Both the position numbers and the translations under genes were made by a program. A DNA stretch of 25,040 nucleotides from the NCBI GenBank assembly GCA_003427395.1, contig BFEA01000668.1:292402-317441 (forward strand). Reading direction: 5' to 3'. Under the pieces are notes generated by a model. That model saw only the letters and a program-made list of their open reading frames with translations, was not told the origin of the DNA and did not search any database. Of the stretch, positions 9,245 to 19,239 are shown in pieces (positions within the stretch are counted from its first letter, which is position 1; the number at the start of each line of letters is the position of its first letter). This DNA comes from Chara braunii. Taxonomy: Eukaryota; Streptophyta; Charophyceae; Charales; Characeae.

Positions 9245-9737
9245 AAGACCTAGTAGCGGTAGATAGGCCGGTACTAGTTCACGTATCCAGAGTCCAAGGG
9301 ATGTGCGAGTGATATAAAAGTCCTCGATGATGTTTCCATCCAAAAGAAAGGACGAGGTACTAGTTTCTCTTGAGGTCCATTGGCCTAGAAGTCTTTGCCA
9401 AAGAGTCAAATGCCTCGTTAGAGTCGTTACACATGGGAAACCGAGCCATAGCTTCAGCCTCAGGTTGAGGAAATACAAGTTTTGCATGACATGCCGCTCG
9501 GGTAAGCTTTAGCATTTCTGGGTGCTATTGCAATCTCGTTGAGCACACATTTTTAACCGTCTGGGCCGTATGGCAGGGGTGTCTAACGTACCGATGATTA
9601 AGTTTTAGTATGTGTCGTAGATCTACTTGACACAACACTAATCCAACCGACCCCTTGATCTCTTCGGTCAAAGGGTATTACTACCGATTCTAACCATCAG
9701 AGCGCGCGTCACAATAATGCGTGCGCATCCTATTTTC

Positions 9738-10424
9738 TCAGCGATTTGCCCCGACCTTAATAGTCGAGGAAATCGCTTTAAAGTGTCGCGCAAAGAACGC
9801 GTACACTTTTAAGTTCAGACTGACTCCGTTATGGTGATCGGTGCAATCGTTGTGTCGACTGTAAAAACATGGCCAAATACCCTTATTTGGTTCGACAACG
9901 TCTACCAAGAATGGAGGCAGCACGCACCTCATCGTTCTACGTGGCCGCCTCACATTTCCTCTATCCCCAAGTTACACTTGCATATCTATTTCATCCATTT
10001 CCATTTCCGCCCACTGGCATGCAGTCCATACTACTTCTCGTTCCGCCCACATAAACAGTCTGTAAAGGACTACCCCCAATGCCAAGTTCACAACCATTGC
10101 GTTTTCCTCTTCCTGTGATAGGTAGATCCACCCCTCGGCCTCCACTGTCTTTCGAAATTCCATATCAGTCAAACTCGGCGTCAACCGCGTCAGGCTGACC
10201 TTGGTCTACAAAGTTTCTATCCAAAGGAAGGCATCCCCTTCGCCCAACATCACATTGTGATATGCTGGCTCTAGATCTGTCCAGGTCCCTTCTTCAGGCA
10301 GAACGATGGATACCCCATCTTTTACATCTACTGACATTTCCGGTCCGTTGGAATAAATTGGAGACGCTAGCGACCGCGCCATCTTGGTCCCAGCACCCGA
10401 TCCTTGTTTTTCACAACCGAGCAC
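9738..10424 (-). pseudogene. Possible decayed coding frame, unrecognised
   Basis: One minus-strand frame stays open across about 229 codons except for two stops (near 10206 and 9971). By chance roughly ten stops would be expected at this base composition. The translation is not low complexity and contains ordinary-looking stretches such as EAEGWIYLSQEEENAMVV and EPNKGIWPCFYSRHN. Upstream (above 10424) stops become frequent in this frame, with a short open stretch in another frame, so the 5' part would be frameshifted or an intron boundary. I recognise no family. It could be chance in a pyrimidine-biased region; two strong hairpins overlap its 3' end. Confidence 0.25.
9740..9813. other. Two adjacent strong hairpins
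   Basis: Hairpin 1: AGCGATTT (9740-9747) pairs with AAATCGCT (9770-9777), with an inner CGAC/GTCG stem. Hairpin 2: CTTTAAAGTGTCGCG (9776-9790) pairs with CGCGTACACTTTTAAG (9798-9813), with one bulge and about one mismatch around a 7-nt loop. They overlap by two bases. Confidence 0.7.
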
Positions 10425-13380
10425 CGACCCCGGTCCTTAGATTCGATCAGCATAAATCCAAGATGATAATATTTTCAGACCCCTCATCAAGGTCTAGCAT
10501 GATCTACCTCCCCATTCTCAAGTTTCCTCCAAGTCTGAATACCCTCGATCGGTCCCTTTCACCCATATTCGTTTTCTTGGTTTCATTCAAAACTAACCTC
10601 TATCTAGTTCCTCATGATCCTCACTCACTTATGTGACTTAGGCGAGGGTTAAGAATAAACTTGAAACATGGTCCTTCCCAACAGCTTACCCCTTAACCAA
10701 ACTTTACAAAGGAGGATTACAAAAGAAAAACGCAGGCAATCTCACATGGGGGCCGATCATCTCCTCATCGGTCTTTTCTCAATATCGTCTCTCCACTATT
10801 ACTTTCAGCAGAGTTTTATCCCATACCTCAAGCACATTTCAACCATCACAAGCGCAGTACCTCAACTCCGTCACAGGGTATCACCCCTCTCCGTTTACCC
10901 AAAGTACCCCATCTCTTCTTGCCGCCTTTCTACACCTCCGTTAATACCGACAATCACCCCGCGTACCGCCGGTAGGAGCAAAGGTTAGTTGTCCGGGCAT
11001 TCACATCCGTTGGTTCGTTAGGAGTTTGTCTTTCTCATACCGTACTTTGTGAAGTTACTAATCGTCCCCAAGGTGCCCTCCTTGCCCCATATGCAGTGAT
11101 CTTTCCTCCGTCTGCTGACAAGCAACTGCCCCGTTCGATGAGACATTTCGCATTCCGTCGGGCAAGGTGTCGAGCCATGCTCGGTCCGCCCTGGAGAGAG
11201 TGTTACTAGTCAACCAGGCGAGACTAAGTCCTTCCGACAGTCGGGTGGACCAATCTGCCACACATGAGACAAAAGGATCACCTACAGAAAACGACGTTTC
11301 GCAACCCACCCCAGCTGGCGCAGACCCCCTTCCTTCCTTTCCGCGGACAGAACGCTCAGTTCCCCTCAAGCAGTTCACAAGTCCCAAGTAGGACATACAT
11401 AGAACAAGTGTTTTTTCCTTAGTGCATCCTGTGCATCCTACCCATACCTTGCATTTTCTCTCAGGATAGTGTGTGTCACTCCCCCTATTTTCCATACATA
11501 GTGGTTGATACCTTCTCGTGAGCAACTTTAAGAGTGCGCTAGTTTTCCTTGAAGTCTAGCAACTCCCTTCATTCTCATTCTCTTCCTTTGTCTGTCGTTT
11601 CATAGGGCAGGATTGTTCCTTCTTGATGACCATTGTGTTCATGTCGGTCCTTCAAGCAATTCAAAGTGTTTAGTGCAAGGGTCCGCTAGGTCCAGAAGAA
11701 GCATAAAAAAGAACACCCATCCGGTCGAATCACTCCGTCGTCGATATTTTCATTGGCCCCCGGCCGAAGTTGGAGCATGAACCTCTCGCAAGGTAACCGG
11801 AGCCCTTCTTTCAAACGAAGAGGAAGGGTCGACCTGCGACTTGTCACATTCCTCCCCGGAACTGGTGAACACCGGCGCCAGAAGTAAGGGAGCTAGAGCC
11901 ACTGCCCAAAAAGGAGCGTGTTGATCAAAGGTGTAAGCATGCATGTCATTCCTCCAAGCATGGTTGTGCCATGTGCCCAAGCACCCTCAAATCTGATTCT
12001 CTTAAGGAAAAAAACAATCTTAAGTCCTTATTCCTTCTCTTTGGTTATGTACACGGTCATACGTTGGTCGCCCCCCTCCGTAATGGTAAGGGTCGGTTTA
12101 ACCCCATACCCGGCACCTCCACCATTTTTGTAGGGCCTCCCCCTGTTAGACTTTTGAGTCTGAATCGACCCTTCTACAGGTCCCAGTTGGCTCGGCCCCG
12201 CCCACACTCATGCTCAGAGTGCGGAGCCATTCATCACAGGGTCACCCCCACCTAGTGCTTTGAGATCGATGGGGGTGGGCCATTGAGCGAGACAACTTCA
12301 ACATTGGGGATGTAGCTGAACTTTCTCGGTAGTGCGGCAATTTGGCTATTAACTCGCAGGCGTCCTTTTCTTGATACTTGGCTTGTGTTCTCATGCAATT
12401 GCTCCTTACAATACACAGGCAGTCCAGGGAGATCCTTGAGACTTTTCTTCCATTATACGCAGGTTAAGCATCGTCCTTAAACCTTGCATCCATTCCCTAA
12501 CACAACGGTCCTAGGCTTCATCAATGTGTGAAAACGTCGTTCTCCCACTTAGCCTGTCTACGCACTAGCACTCATTATCTTCATACATCATGCATTATGT
12601 TTATTGCTTCCCTAAGTACCATGTAGTTTTCCGAGGTCCCTACCCTCATACTCAAAGGAATTGGCGGCCATTTCAACCGCCCGACACTAGGCAACATTTT
12701 AGCCAATACGCAACATCCCTTCCTTTTTTTCATCCATACTCAAAGGTTGCATATACAAAGGTCCCAATCATAGACAAANTTTACGTCCACGGTCGCTTGG
12801 CCTTTGTCCTTTCTTTTCTCTTTGTCGCCCGACATACTCGGACACAGTCTCGCTCGAGACATCCCAAGGCTACTTACCTGCACACTCAATCACAATGCAA
12901 AACAGCTACAACCCCCATTCGGGGTCAACACATAGTCCCTCCCACATGCCTAATTTCCATGTCGTTGAGTTATTTTCCTTCTCATTTTGTTTCCTTCAAC
13001 AAAAAACATCCTCTTTTCTTAGTCACGCAATAGGGATTTTGGTTGAGTCAACTGACCTTTCTCTTGCTTAGCAAATCTTTTCTAGTCCTTCTCGGACTTT
13101 GTCAACCGTCAAGTTCGTCAAACTCTTCTCTTTCTTATCTTCTTGGTGGCACAAGGGGCCGACAGCCCCCCCGTTGCCCTCTTCTTCCACCAAGTGAGAT
13201 TCAAGGTTCTTTTACCTTTCATACCATGACAATGTAACAAGTGAGCAAGGGAGGAGTTAGTTGTATGTCAAGGAGAAAGAGGAGTGAGGGTGAGGATTGA
13301 CCTTGGGATTTGCAAGAGAAGGAAGAGATAGCCCTTTGAAGGCTAGGAAGGAGGAGGAGAGAACGAGAAAAGGGGAGAAC
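10425..13380. other. Long stretch with no recognisable gene
   Basis: Pyrimidine-biased on the plus strand. Frames of up to 155 codons exist on either strand (for example 11058-11525 minus and 12590-13033 plus) but none shows a domain, and the minus frame is followed at once by two stops. A hairpin with stem CACCCCCA/TGGGGGTG lies near 12243-12278. N at 12779. It could be heavily eroded retroelement DNA; I cannot assign it. Confidence 0.5.
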
Positions 13381-13404
13381 GAGAGTGGAAGAGAAAAATA
13401 GAAA

Positions 13405-13409
13405 GAAGA

Positions 13410-13442
<33 letters not shown>

Positions 13443-13468
13443 GAGAGAAAGAAAGAGAGAGACAGAGA

Positions 13469-13500
<32 letters not shown>

Positions 13501-13520
13501 AGGAGAGGGAGAGAGAGACC
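13405..13520 (+). repeat. (GA)n microsatellite
   Basis: About 115 bp of GA with AAAG and GACA interruptions, immediately before the 54-bp minisatellite. Its Arg/Glu-repeat frame is an artefact. Confidence 0.95.
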
Positions 13521-13626
13521 TCCTAAGCCTAATCCAACTTACCCCCTACCCGTCCTACGTCCTACCTATAACTCCTTCGATGACTCACTGCCCTATATAC
13601 CTTGGGCCGCGACATTGATCGGTGAC

Positions 13627-15165
13627 GGAGGGGGTGGAAGAAGGTGTGAAGGTATTTGGCTATGGCAAATAAGGTAAGGAATTTGAGGTGGAAGAAGGTG
13701 TGAAGTTACTTGGCTATGGCGGAGGGGTGAAGGAGGTGGATGTGGAAAAAAGGTGTGAAGGTACTAGGCTATGATGGATATGTGAGAAAGGTGGAGGTGG
13801 AAGAAGGTGTGAAAGTACTTGGCTATGGTAGATGGGTGAGGGAGGTGAAGGTGAAAGAAGGTGTGAAGGTACTTGACTATCATGGATGGGCGAAAGAGGT
13901 GGAGGTGGGAGAAGGTGTGGAGGTACGTGGCCATAGTGGATGGGTGAAGGAGGTAGAGGTGGAAGAAGGTGTGAAGGTACTTGGCTATGGGGGATGTGTG
14001 AAGGAGGTGGAGGCGGAAAAAGGTGTGAAGGTACTTGGCTATGGCGGATGNGAAGGTACTTGGCTATGGGGGATGTGTGAAGGAGGTGGAGGCGGAAAAA
14101 GGTGTGAAGGTACTTGGCTATGGCGGATGGGTGAAGGAGGTGGAGGAGGAAGAAGGTGTGAAGGTACTTGGCTATGGTGGATGGGTGAAGGAGGTGGAGG
14201 TGGAAGAAGGTATGAAGGTACTTGGCTATGGTGGATAGGTGAAGGAGGTGAAGGTGGAAAAAACTGTGAAGGGACTTGGCTATGGTGGATGGGTGAAGGA
14301 GGTGAAGGAGGTGAAGGTGGAAGAAACTGTGAAGGTACTTGGCTATGGTGGATGGGTGAAGGAGGTGGAGGTGGAGGAAGGTGTGAAGGTACTTGGCTAT
14401 GGTGGATGGGCGAAGGAGGTGGAGGTGGAAGAAGGTGTGAAGGTACTTGGCTATGGTGGATGGACGAAGGAGGTGGAGGTGGAAGAAGGTGTGAAGGTAC
14501 TTAGCTATGGTGGATGGATGAAGGAGGTGGAGGTGGAAGAAGGTGTGAAGGTGCTTGGCTATGGTGGATGGGTGAAAGAGGTGGAGGTGGANNAAGGTNT
14601 GAAGGTACTTGACTATGGTGGATTGGTGAAGGAGGTGGAAATGGAGGAAGGTGTGAAGGTACTTGGCTATGGTGGATGGGTGAAGGAGGTGGATGTGGAA
14701 GAAGGTGTGAAGGTACTTGGCTATGGTGGATGAGTGAAAGAGGTGGAGGTGGAAGAAGGTGTGAAGGTACTTGACTATGGTAGATGGGTGAAGGAGGTGG
14801 AGGTGGANGAAGGTGTGAAGGTACTTGGCTATGACAGATGGGTGAAGGAGGTTGACGNGGAAGAAGATGTGAAGGTTCTTGANTGTGATGGATGAGCGAA
14901 GGCGGTAGAGGTGGGNGAAGGTGTGAAGGTACATAGCTGTGGTGGANGGGTGANGGAGGTGGAGGTGGAGGAAGGTGTGAAGNTACTTTGCTATGGCGGA
15001 TGGGTGAAGGGGGTGGAGGTGGAANAAGGTGTGAAGGTACTCGGNTATANTGAATGGGTGAAGGAGGCGGAGGTGGAAGAAGGTCCGAAGGTACTTGGNT
15101 ATGATGGATGGGTGAAGGAGGTGAAGGTGGAAGAAGGTGCGAAGGTGCTTGGNTATGGCGGACCC
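13627..15165 (+). repeat. 54-bp minisatellite array, ~28 units
   Basis: Tandem unit of 54 bp built from GGTACTTGGCTATGGTGGAT, then GGGTGAAGGAGGTGGAGGTG and GAAGAAGGTGTGAA. Unit length is a multiple of 3 and two plus frames and one minus frame lack stops, so long repetitive frames appear: VLGYGGWVKEVEVEEGVK (plus), a Gly/Trp-rich plus frame, and PSTIAKYLHTFFHLHLLH (minus, about 400 codons). Central units (14130-14780) are most uniform and edge units are diverged, the usual pattern for arrays homogenised by unequal exchange. Many N positions lie in 14590-15155. One unit near 14286-14308 has a 9-bp internal expansion. No signal peptide, start context or other sign of a gene was found. Confidence 0.95.
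13973..14129 (+). repeat. 78-bp exact duplication around an N (assembly join)
   Basis: 13973-14050 and 14052-14129 are identical over 78 bases and separated by one N at 14051. Neighbouring units in the array differ from each other at several bases, so an exact copy at a gap character looks like two overlapping contig ends that were not merged. Confidence 0.75.
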
Positions 15166-15814
15166 TAGGCTTCTAGCCCCTACCTCCTTGTGTGGCGTTG
15201 ACGTCCGAATTATCAGAAAAAATCAGAGTTGCAAAATACAGACTTGCAGCAGACATATAGACTTTGCAATATTCAGATCTGTAGAAAAAAACTCGGACTG
15301 CGAAAAACCCAGATTCACGATTTTTCAGTTTTTGTTAGTTTTACTAGGGGAGGGAGAGCCGAAAACACAGATCTGCATTTGGTGGCCCAAACAATATCAG
15401 ACGTCCACGTTACTTCATATGTCCTCTGTCGAAGATCTCCCTAAAGTTTGACCGGATTCCGTCGCTGTTTGCCTCTACTTGCCTATTTCGGGCATCGCCG
15501 TTTGCCTCTACTTGCCTATTTCTAGCACCGCCTGAGGCTCTAAGTGAACAGTTCGGGGAAGTCCATTTTCATTTTCGTAGGAAAGGGGGCTGAGAAGGCC
15601 TGGTGGTTTTGCACGCCATCTACATATATGCCTAGAATATGGAGAGAAAGTTAACGACACCTTTTTTTTTCACTGTGCTAGAAGTACTCGGTTTGCAGTC
15701 ATGGTTTCCATCATTTCAGATCAATGTTTTGTTCAACATTCTTGAAACGTTTTAAGGTATACATTGTTGGCCTTTTACTAAGATGTTTTTCAGTCGGCAT
15801 CTTCCCCTCCCATT
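15166..15814. other. Spacer between arrays, with 33-bp tandem duplication
   Basis: Contains 15467-15499 and 15500-15532, two 33-bp copies sharing GTTTGCCTCTACTTGCCTAT with three or four differences at their 3' ends. 15215-15385 repeats 'cagatctg', 'cagacttgcag' and 'cagattc' strings. No gene recognised. Confidence 0.55.
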
Positions 15815-18595
15815 TTTTCACAACTTTCAGTTTAGTCGCAACATTCACTATCGTCCTCGCACTACCGTCCAAGCTAGGGAGGGAAGGACGTAAGGGGCAA
15901 TTTCGAACCTCAACAAAAATTTCACCACTTCAGTTTGTTCACAACGTTCACCACTATTGAAGTAAATGGGAAGGAGGATGAAAAGGGCAACTTCAGGCCT
16001 TTACGAAGTTCACCACTGAAGTTTATTCAGAACTTTCACTATCGACTATGTAGGAGAGCGGGGGGGGAGGGGGGTGCAATTTCATACCTCTATCGATTTC
16101 ACCACTTCAGTTTGTTCACAACATTCACTATCGTATGTGCCAAGGGGAAGGGGGGTGCAATTTCAGGCCTTTCACAAATTTGAACACTTCAGTTCGTTCA
16201 CAACCTTGACTACCGTCCAACCTGGGGAGGTGGGGGGGACGAAAGGACAATTTCACGTCTTCACGAATTTCACCGCTTCCGTTTGTTCACAACTTTCACT
16301 ATCGTCTAAGCCGAAGGGAAGAGGCGCGTCGTTTCATGCCTTAAAACTTCAGTACAATCTAAGCAGGGGGGGGGGAACGGAACAGGCAGTTTCAGACCTT
16401 CACGAATTTCGTACTGCATTTCGTTCATAACTTTCACTATCGTCTTAGCCGAGGGGAAGGAGGATGTAGTTTCAGGCCATCAAAAATTTCACCACTTCAG
16501 TTTGTTAACAACCTTCAATATTGTTCAAGCAAGGGGGGAGGACGAAAGGGATAATTTCAGGTCTTCGCAAATTTCACCACTTCACTTCTTTCACAACCTT
16601 CACTACCGTTCAAGCAAGAACAAGGGAGGACGGAAGAGGTAATTTCAAGCCTTCACGAATTTCACCACTTTAGTTTGTTCACAACTTTCACTTTCAACTA
16701 TTCAGGAGGGGGGGGGTGCAATTTCATGCCTTTACCGATTTCACCACTTTAGTTTTTTCACAACTTTCACTATCGGCTATGCCAAGGGGAAGGGGGGTGC
16801 AATTTCAAGCCTTCACAAATTTCACCACTTCGGGGGTAATTTCAGGCAACCACTTTGGTTCGTTCATATTCTCATTGTCGTCCAAGCAAGAGGGGGGGAG
16901 GACGGAAGGGGTAATTTCAGGCCTTCACTAAATTCACCAGTTCGGCTCATTCACAACCTTCACTATCGTGTATGCACAAGGGGGGGAAGGCGGAAAGGAG
17001 CAATTTAAGACCTTCACGAATTTCACCACTTCAGTTTATTCACAACTTCACTATTGACTATGCAGGAGAGGGGGAGGTTGCAATTTCATGCCTTCACTGA
17101 TTCACCACTCCAGTTTAATCACAACTTTATCTATCGTTTATGCCGAGGGGAATAGGGGTGTCGTTTCAGACCTTCAAAAATTTATCCACTTCAGTTTGTT
17201 CACAACCTTCACTACTGTCTAAGCAAGGACGGAAAGGACGAGAGGGACATTTTGAGGCCTTCACAAATTTCATCACTTCAGTTCGTTCACAACCGTCACT
17301 ACCGTAAAAGCAAGAGCGAAAGAAAACAGAAGGGTCAATTTCAGGCCTTCACAAATTTCACCACTTAAGTTTATTCACAACTTTCAGTATCGACTATGCA
17401 GGAGGCGGGGGGGGGGAGGAGGGTGCAATTTCATGGCTTCATCGATTTTACCACTTTTGTTTGTTTACAATTTTCTCTATCGTCTATGCTAAGGGGATGA
17501 GGGGTGTAATTTCAGGTTTTCACAATTTTCAACACTTCAGTTCGTTCACAACCTTCAGTACCGTCAAAACTAGGGGGGAGGGGGGAACGAAAGTGATAAT
17601 TTCAGGCCTTCACAAATTGTCACACTGAAGTTCGTTCACAACTTTCACTGTCGTCTGAGCTGAGGGGAAGGGAGGTATCATTTTAGCCTTTCAAAAATTT
17701 CACCACTTCAATTTGTTCAAAACCTTCACTACTGTCGAAGGTAGTGGGGGGAAGAAGGACGGAAGAGCCAATTTCAGGCCTTCACGAATTTCACATTCAG
17801 TTTGTTCACAATTTTCACTATCGTCTTCGTCGAGGGGAAGGGGGGTGGCATTTCAGACCTTCAACAATTTCATCACTTAAATTCGTTCACAACCTTCACT
17901 ACTGTCGAAGCAAGGGGAAGGAATCGAAAGAGGCAATTTCAGGTCTTCACTAGTTTAACTTTTTCGGTTTGTTCACAACCTTCACTACCATCTATGCACG
18001 AGGGAGGAGGATGGAAATGGACAATTTCATGCCTTCACGAATTTCACGACTTCAGTTTATTCACAACATTTAGTATCGACTATGCAGGAGCGGGGGGGAT
18101 GTGCAATTTTATGCCTTCACCAATTGCACCCATTCAGTTTGTTCACAACTTTTACCATCGTCTATACCGAGAGGAAGAGGGGTGCCGTTTCAGACCTTCA
18201 ACAATTTCACCACTTCAGTTTGTTCATAACCCTCACTACCTTCCAAGTAACGAGGGAGAGGACGGAAAGACAATTTTAAACCTTAACAAATTTCACCACT
18301 TCAGTTTGCTCACAACCTTCAGTACCGTCAAAGCAAGAGCGGGAGAGGACAAAAGAGGTAATTTAAGACCTTCACGAATTTCACCACTTCAGTTTATTCA
18401 CAACTTTCAGTACCGTCTATGCCAAAGCGAAGAGGGGTGTCATTTCAAACTTTCACAAATTTTATCACTTCGGTTCGTTCACAACATTCACTACCGTTCA
18501 ACCAAGACGGGGGGAGGACGGAAGGGGCAATTTCTGGCCTTAACTAATTTCATCACTCCAGTTCGTTCACAACTTTCATTATTGTCTATGCCCCC
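15815..18595 (+). repeat. ~85-bp minisatellite array, forward orientation, ~32 monomers
   Basis: Each monomer reads TTCACCACTTCAGTTTGTTC, then ACAAC-TTCACTA, a variable G/A-rich segment, then 'caatttcaggcc' and 'ttcacgaattt'. Monomers fall into types by the middle: A 'ctatcgtctatgcc-aggggaag-gggtg', B 'ctaccgtc-aagcaagg-gga-gacggaag', and C 'atcgactatgcaggag' followed by a G run. Type C starts near 16045, 16700, 17060, 17395 and 18078, spacings of about 335-360 or twice that, which implies a four-monomer higher-order unit (C-A-B-B', ~340 bp). G runs of 7-12 recur. Confidence 0.9.
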
Positions 18596-19085
18596 TCCCT
18601 GTCTTTGGGACGGTCATGAGAATTGTGAAAAAGGTGAAAGTTGTGAACGAACTGAAGTGGTGAAATCAGTGAAGGTATGAAATCATCCCTTACCTCTTAC
18701 TTAGATGATAGTGAAAGTTGTGAACGAACTGAAGTGGTGAAATTCGTGAAGGCTTGAAATTGTCACTTCCCCCCCCTTAGCAACCTGCTTGTAGGATAGT
18801 GAAAGTTGTCAATGAACTTAAGTGGTGAATTGAGTGAAGGCATTAAATTGTCTGCTCCCTGCCTGGAGGATAGTTAAAGTTGTGAACGAACTTAAGTGTT
18901 GAAATTAGTGAAGTCTTGAAATCACTCTCTCCCCTGTCTTGGGCGGTGGTGAAAATTATGAACGAACTGAAGTGGTGAAATAAGTAAAGTTTCGAAATTG
19001 CCCCCTCCCTTGGGCGATCCTTAAAGCTGTGAGAAATGTGAAGGGGTGAAATTCGCGAAGGTTTGAATGAAAGTTGTGAACGAAA
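18596..19085 (-). repeat. Same ~85-bp family in inverted orientation, ~5 monomers
   Basis: From about 18610 rightward the sequence is the reverse complement of the monomer (AGTTGTGAACGAACTGAAGT, 'ggtgaaattcgtgaaggc', 'ttgaaattg'). Variable segments become C-rich as expected. The last recognisable piece is 'aaagttgtgaacga' near 19072-19085. Confidence 0.9.
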
Positions 19086-19239
19086 ACGGCGCTTGATACC
19101 GAAGTGAAGAATAGAGTGCACTCGTGACTAATGGGGTTCAAAAAATTCTCCGAATTGACTAGCGAAGCTTGTTAGCGAACTTTTACCGAATTCGTCGTTT
19201 GTTATTGGCGAAGATGACTTTGTAAAATAAAAAAAACCC
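19086..19239. other. Junction between two arrays, no feature seen
   Basis: Short unique-looking spacer with repeated 'agcgaa'/'ggcgaa' strings (19160-19210). No gene. Confidence 0.4.

Noticed and set aside
9159-9262. Target-site duplication around the poly(T) at 9221-9244
   Set aside because: Flanking strings are similar but not identical, and the enclosed sequence is only ~75 bp with no promoter; left as a note.
11058-11525. A 155-codon minus-strand frame with several Cys residues
   Set aside because: I could match it to no zinc-binding or integrase pattern; it ends in two consecutive stops and the continuing frame is stop-rich.
13714-14934. A ~400-codon minus-strand open frame (His/Leu/Phe-rich repeats)
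   Set aside because: It is the reverse strand of a 54-bp minisatellite whose unit length is a multiple of 3 and happens to lack stops; no start context, signal or domain.
17802-18680. A ~290-codon plus-strand frame
   Set aside because: It lies wholly in the ~85-bp array and continues across the orientation switch; an artefact of repeat composition.
15815-19085. CRISPR-like array (regular repeats with variable middles)
   Set aside because: The monomers are diverged along their whole length, the 'spacers' are related G/A-rich segments, there are no cas genes, and the context is eukaryotic.
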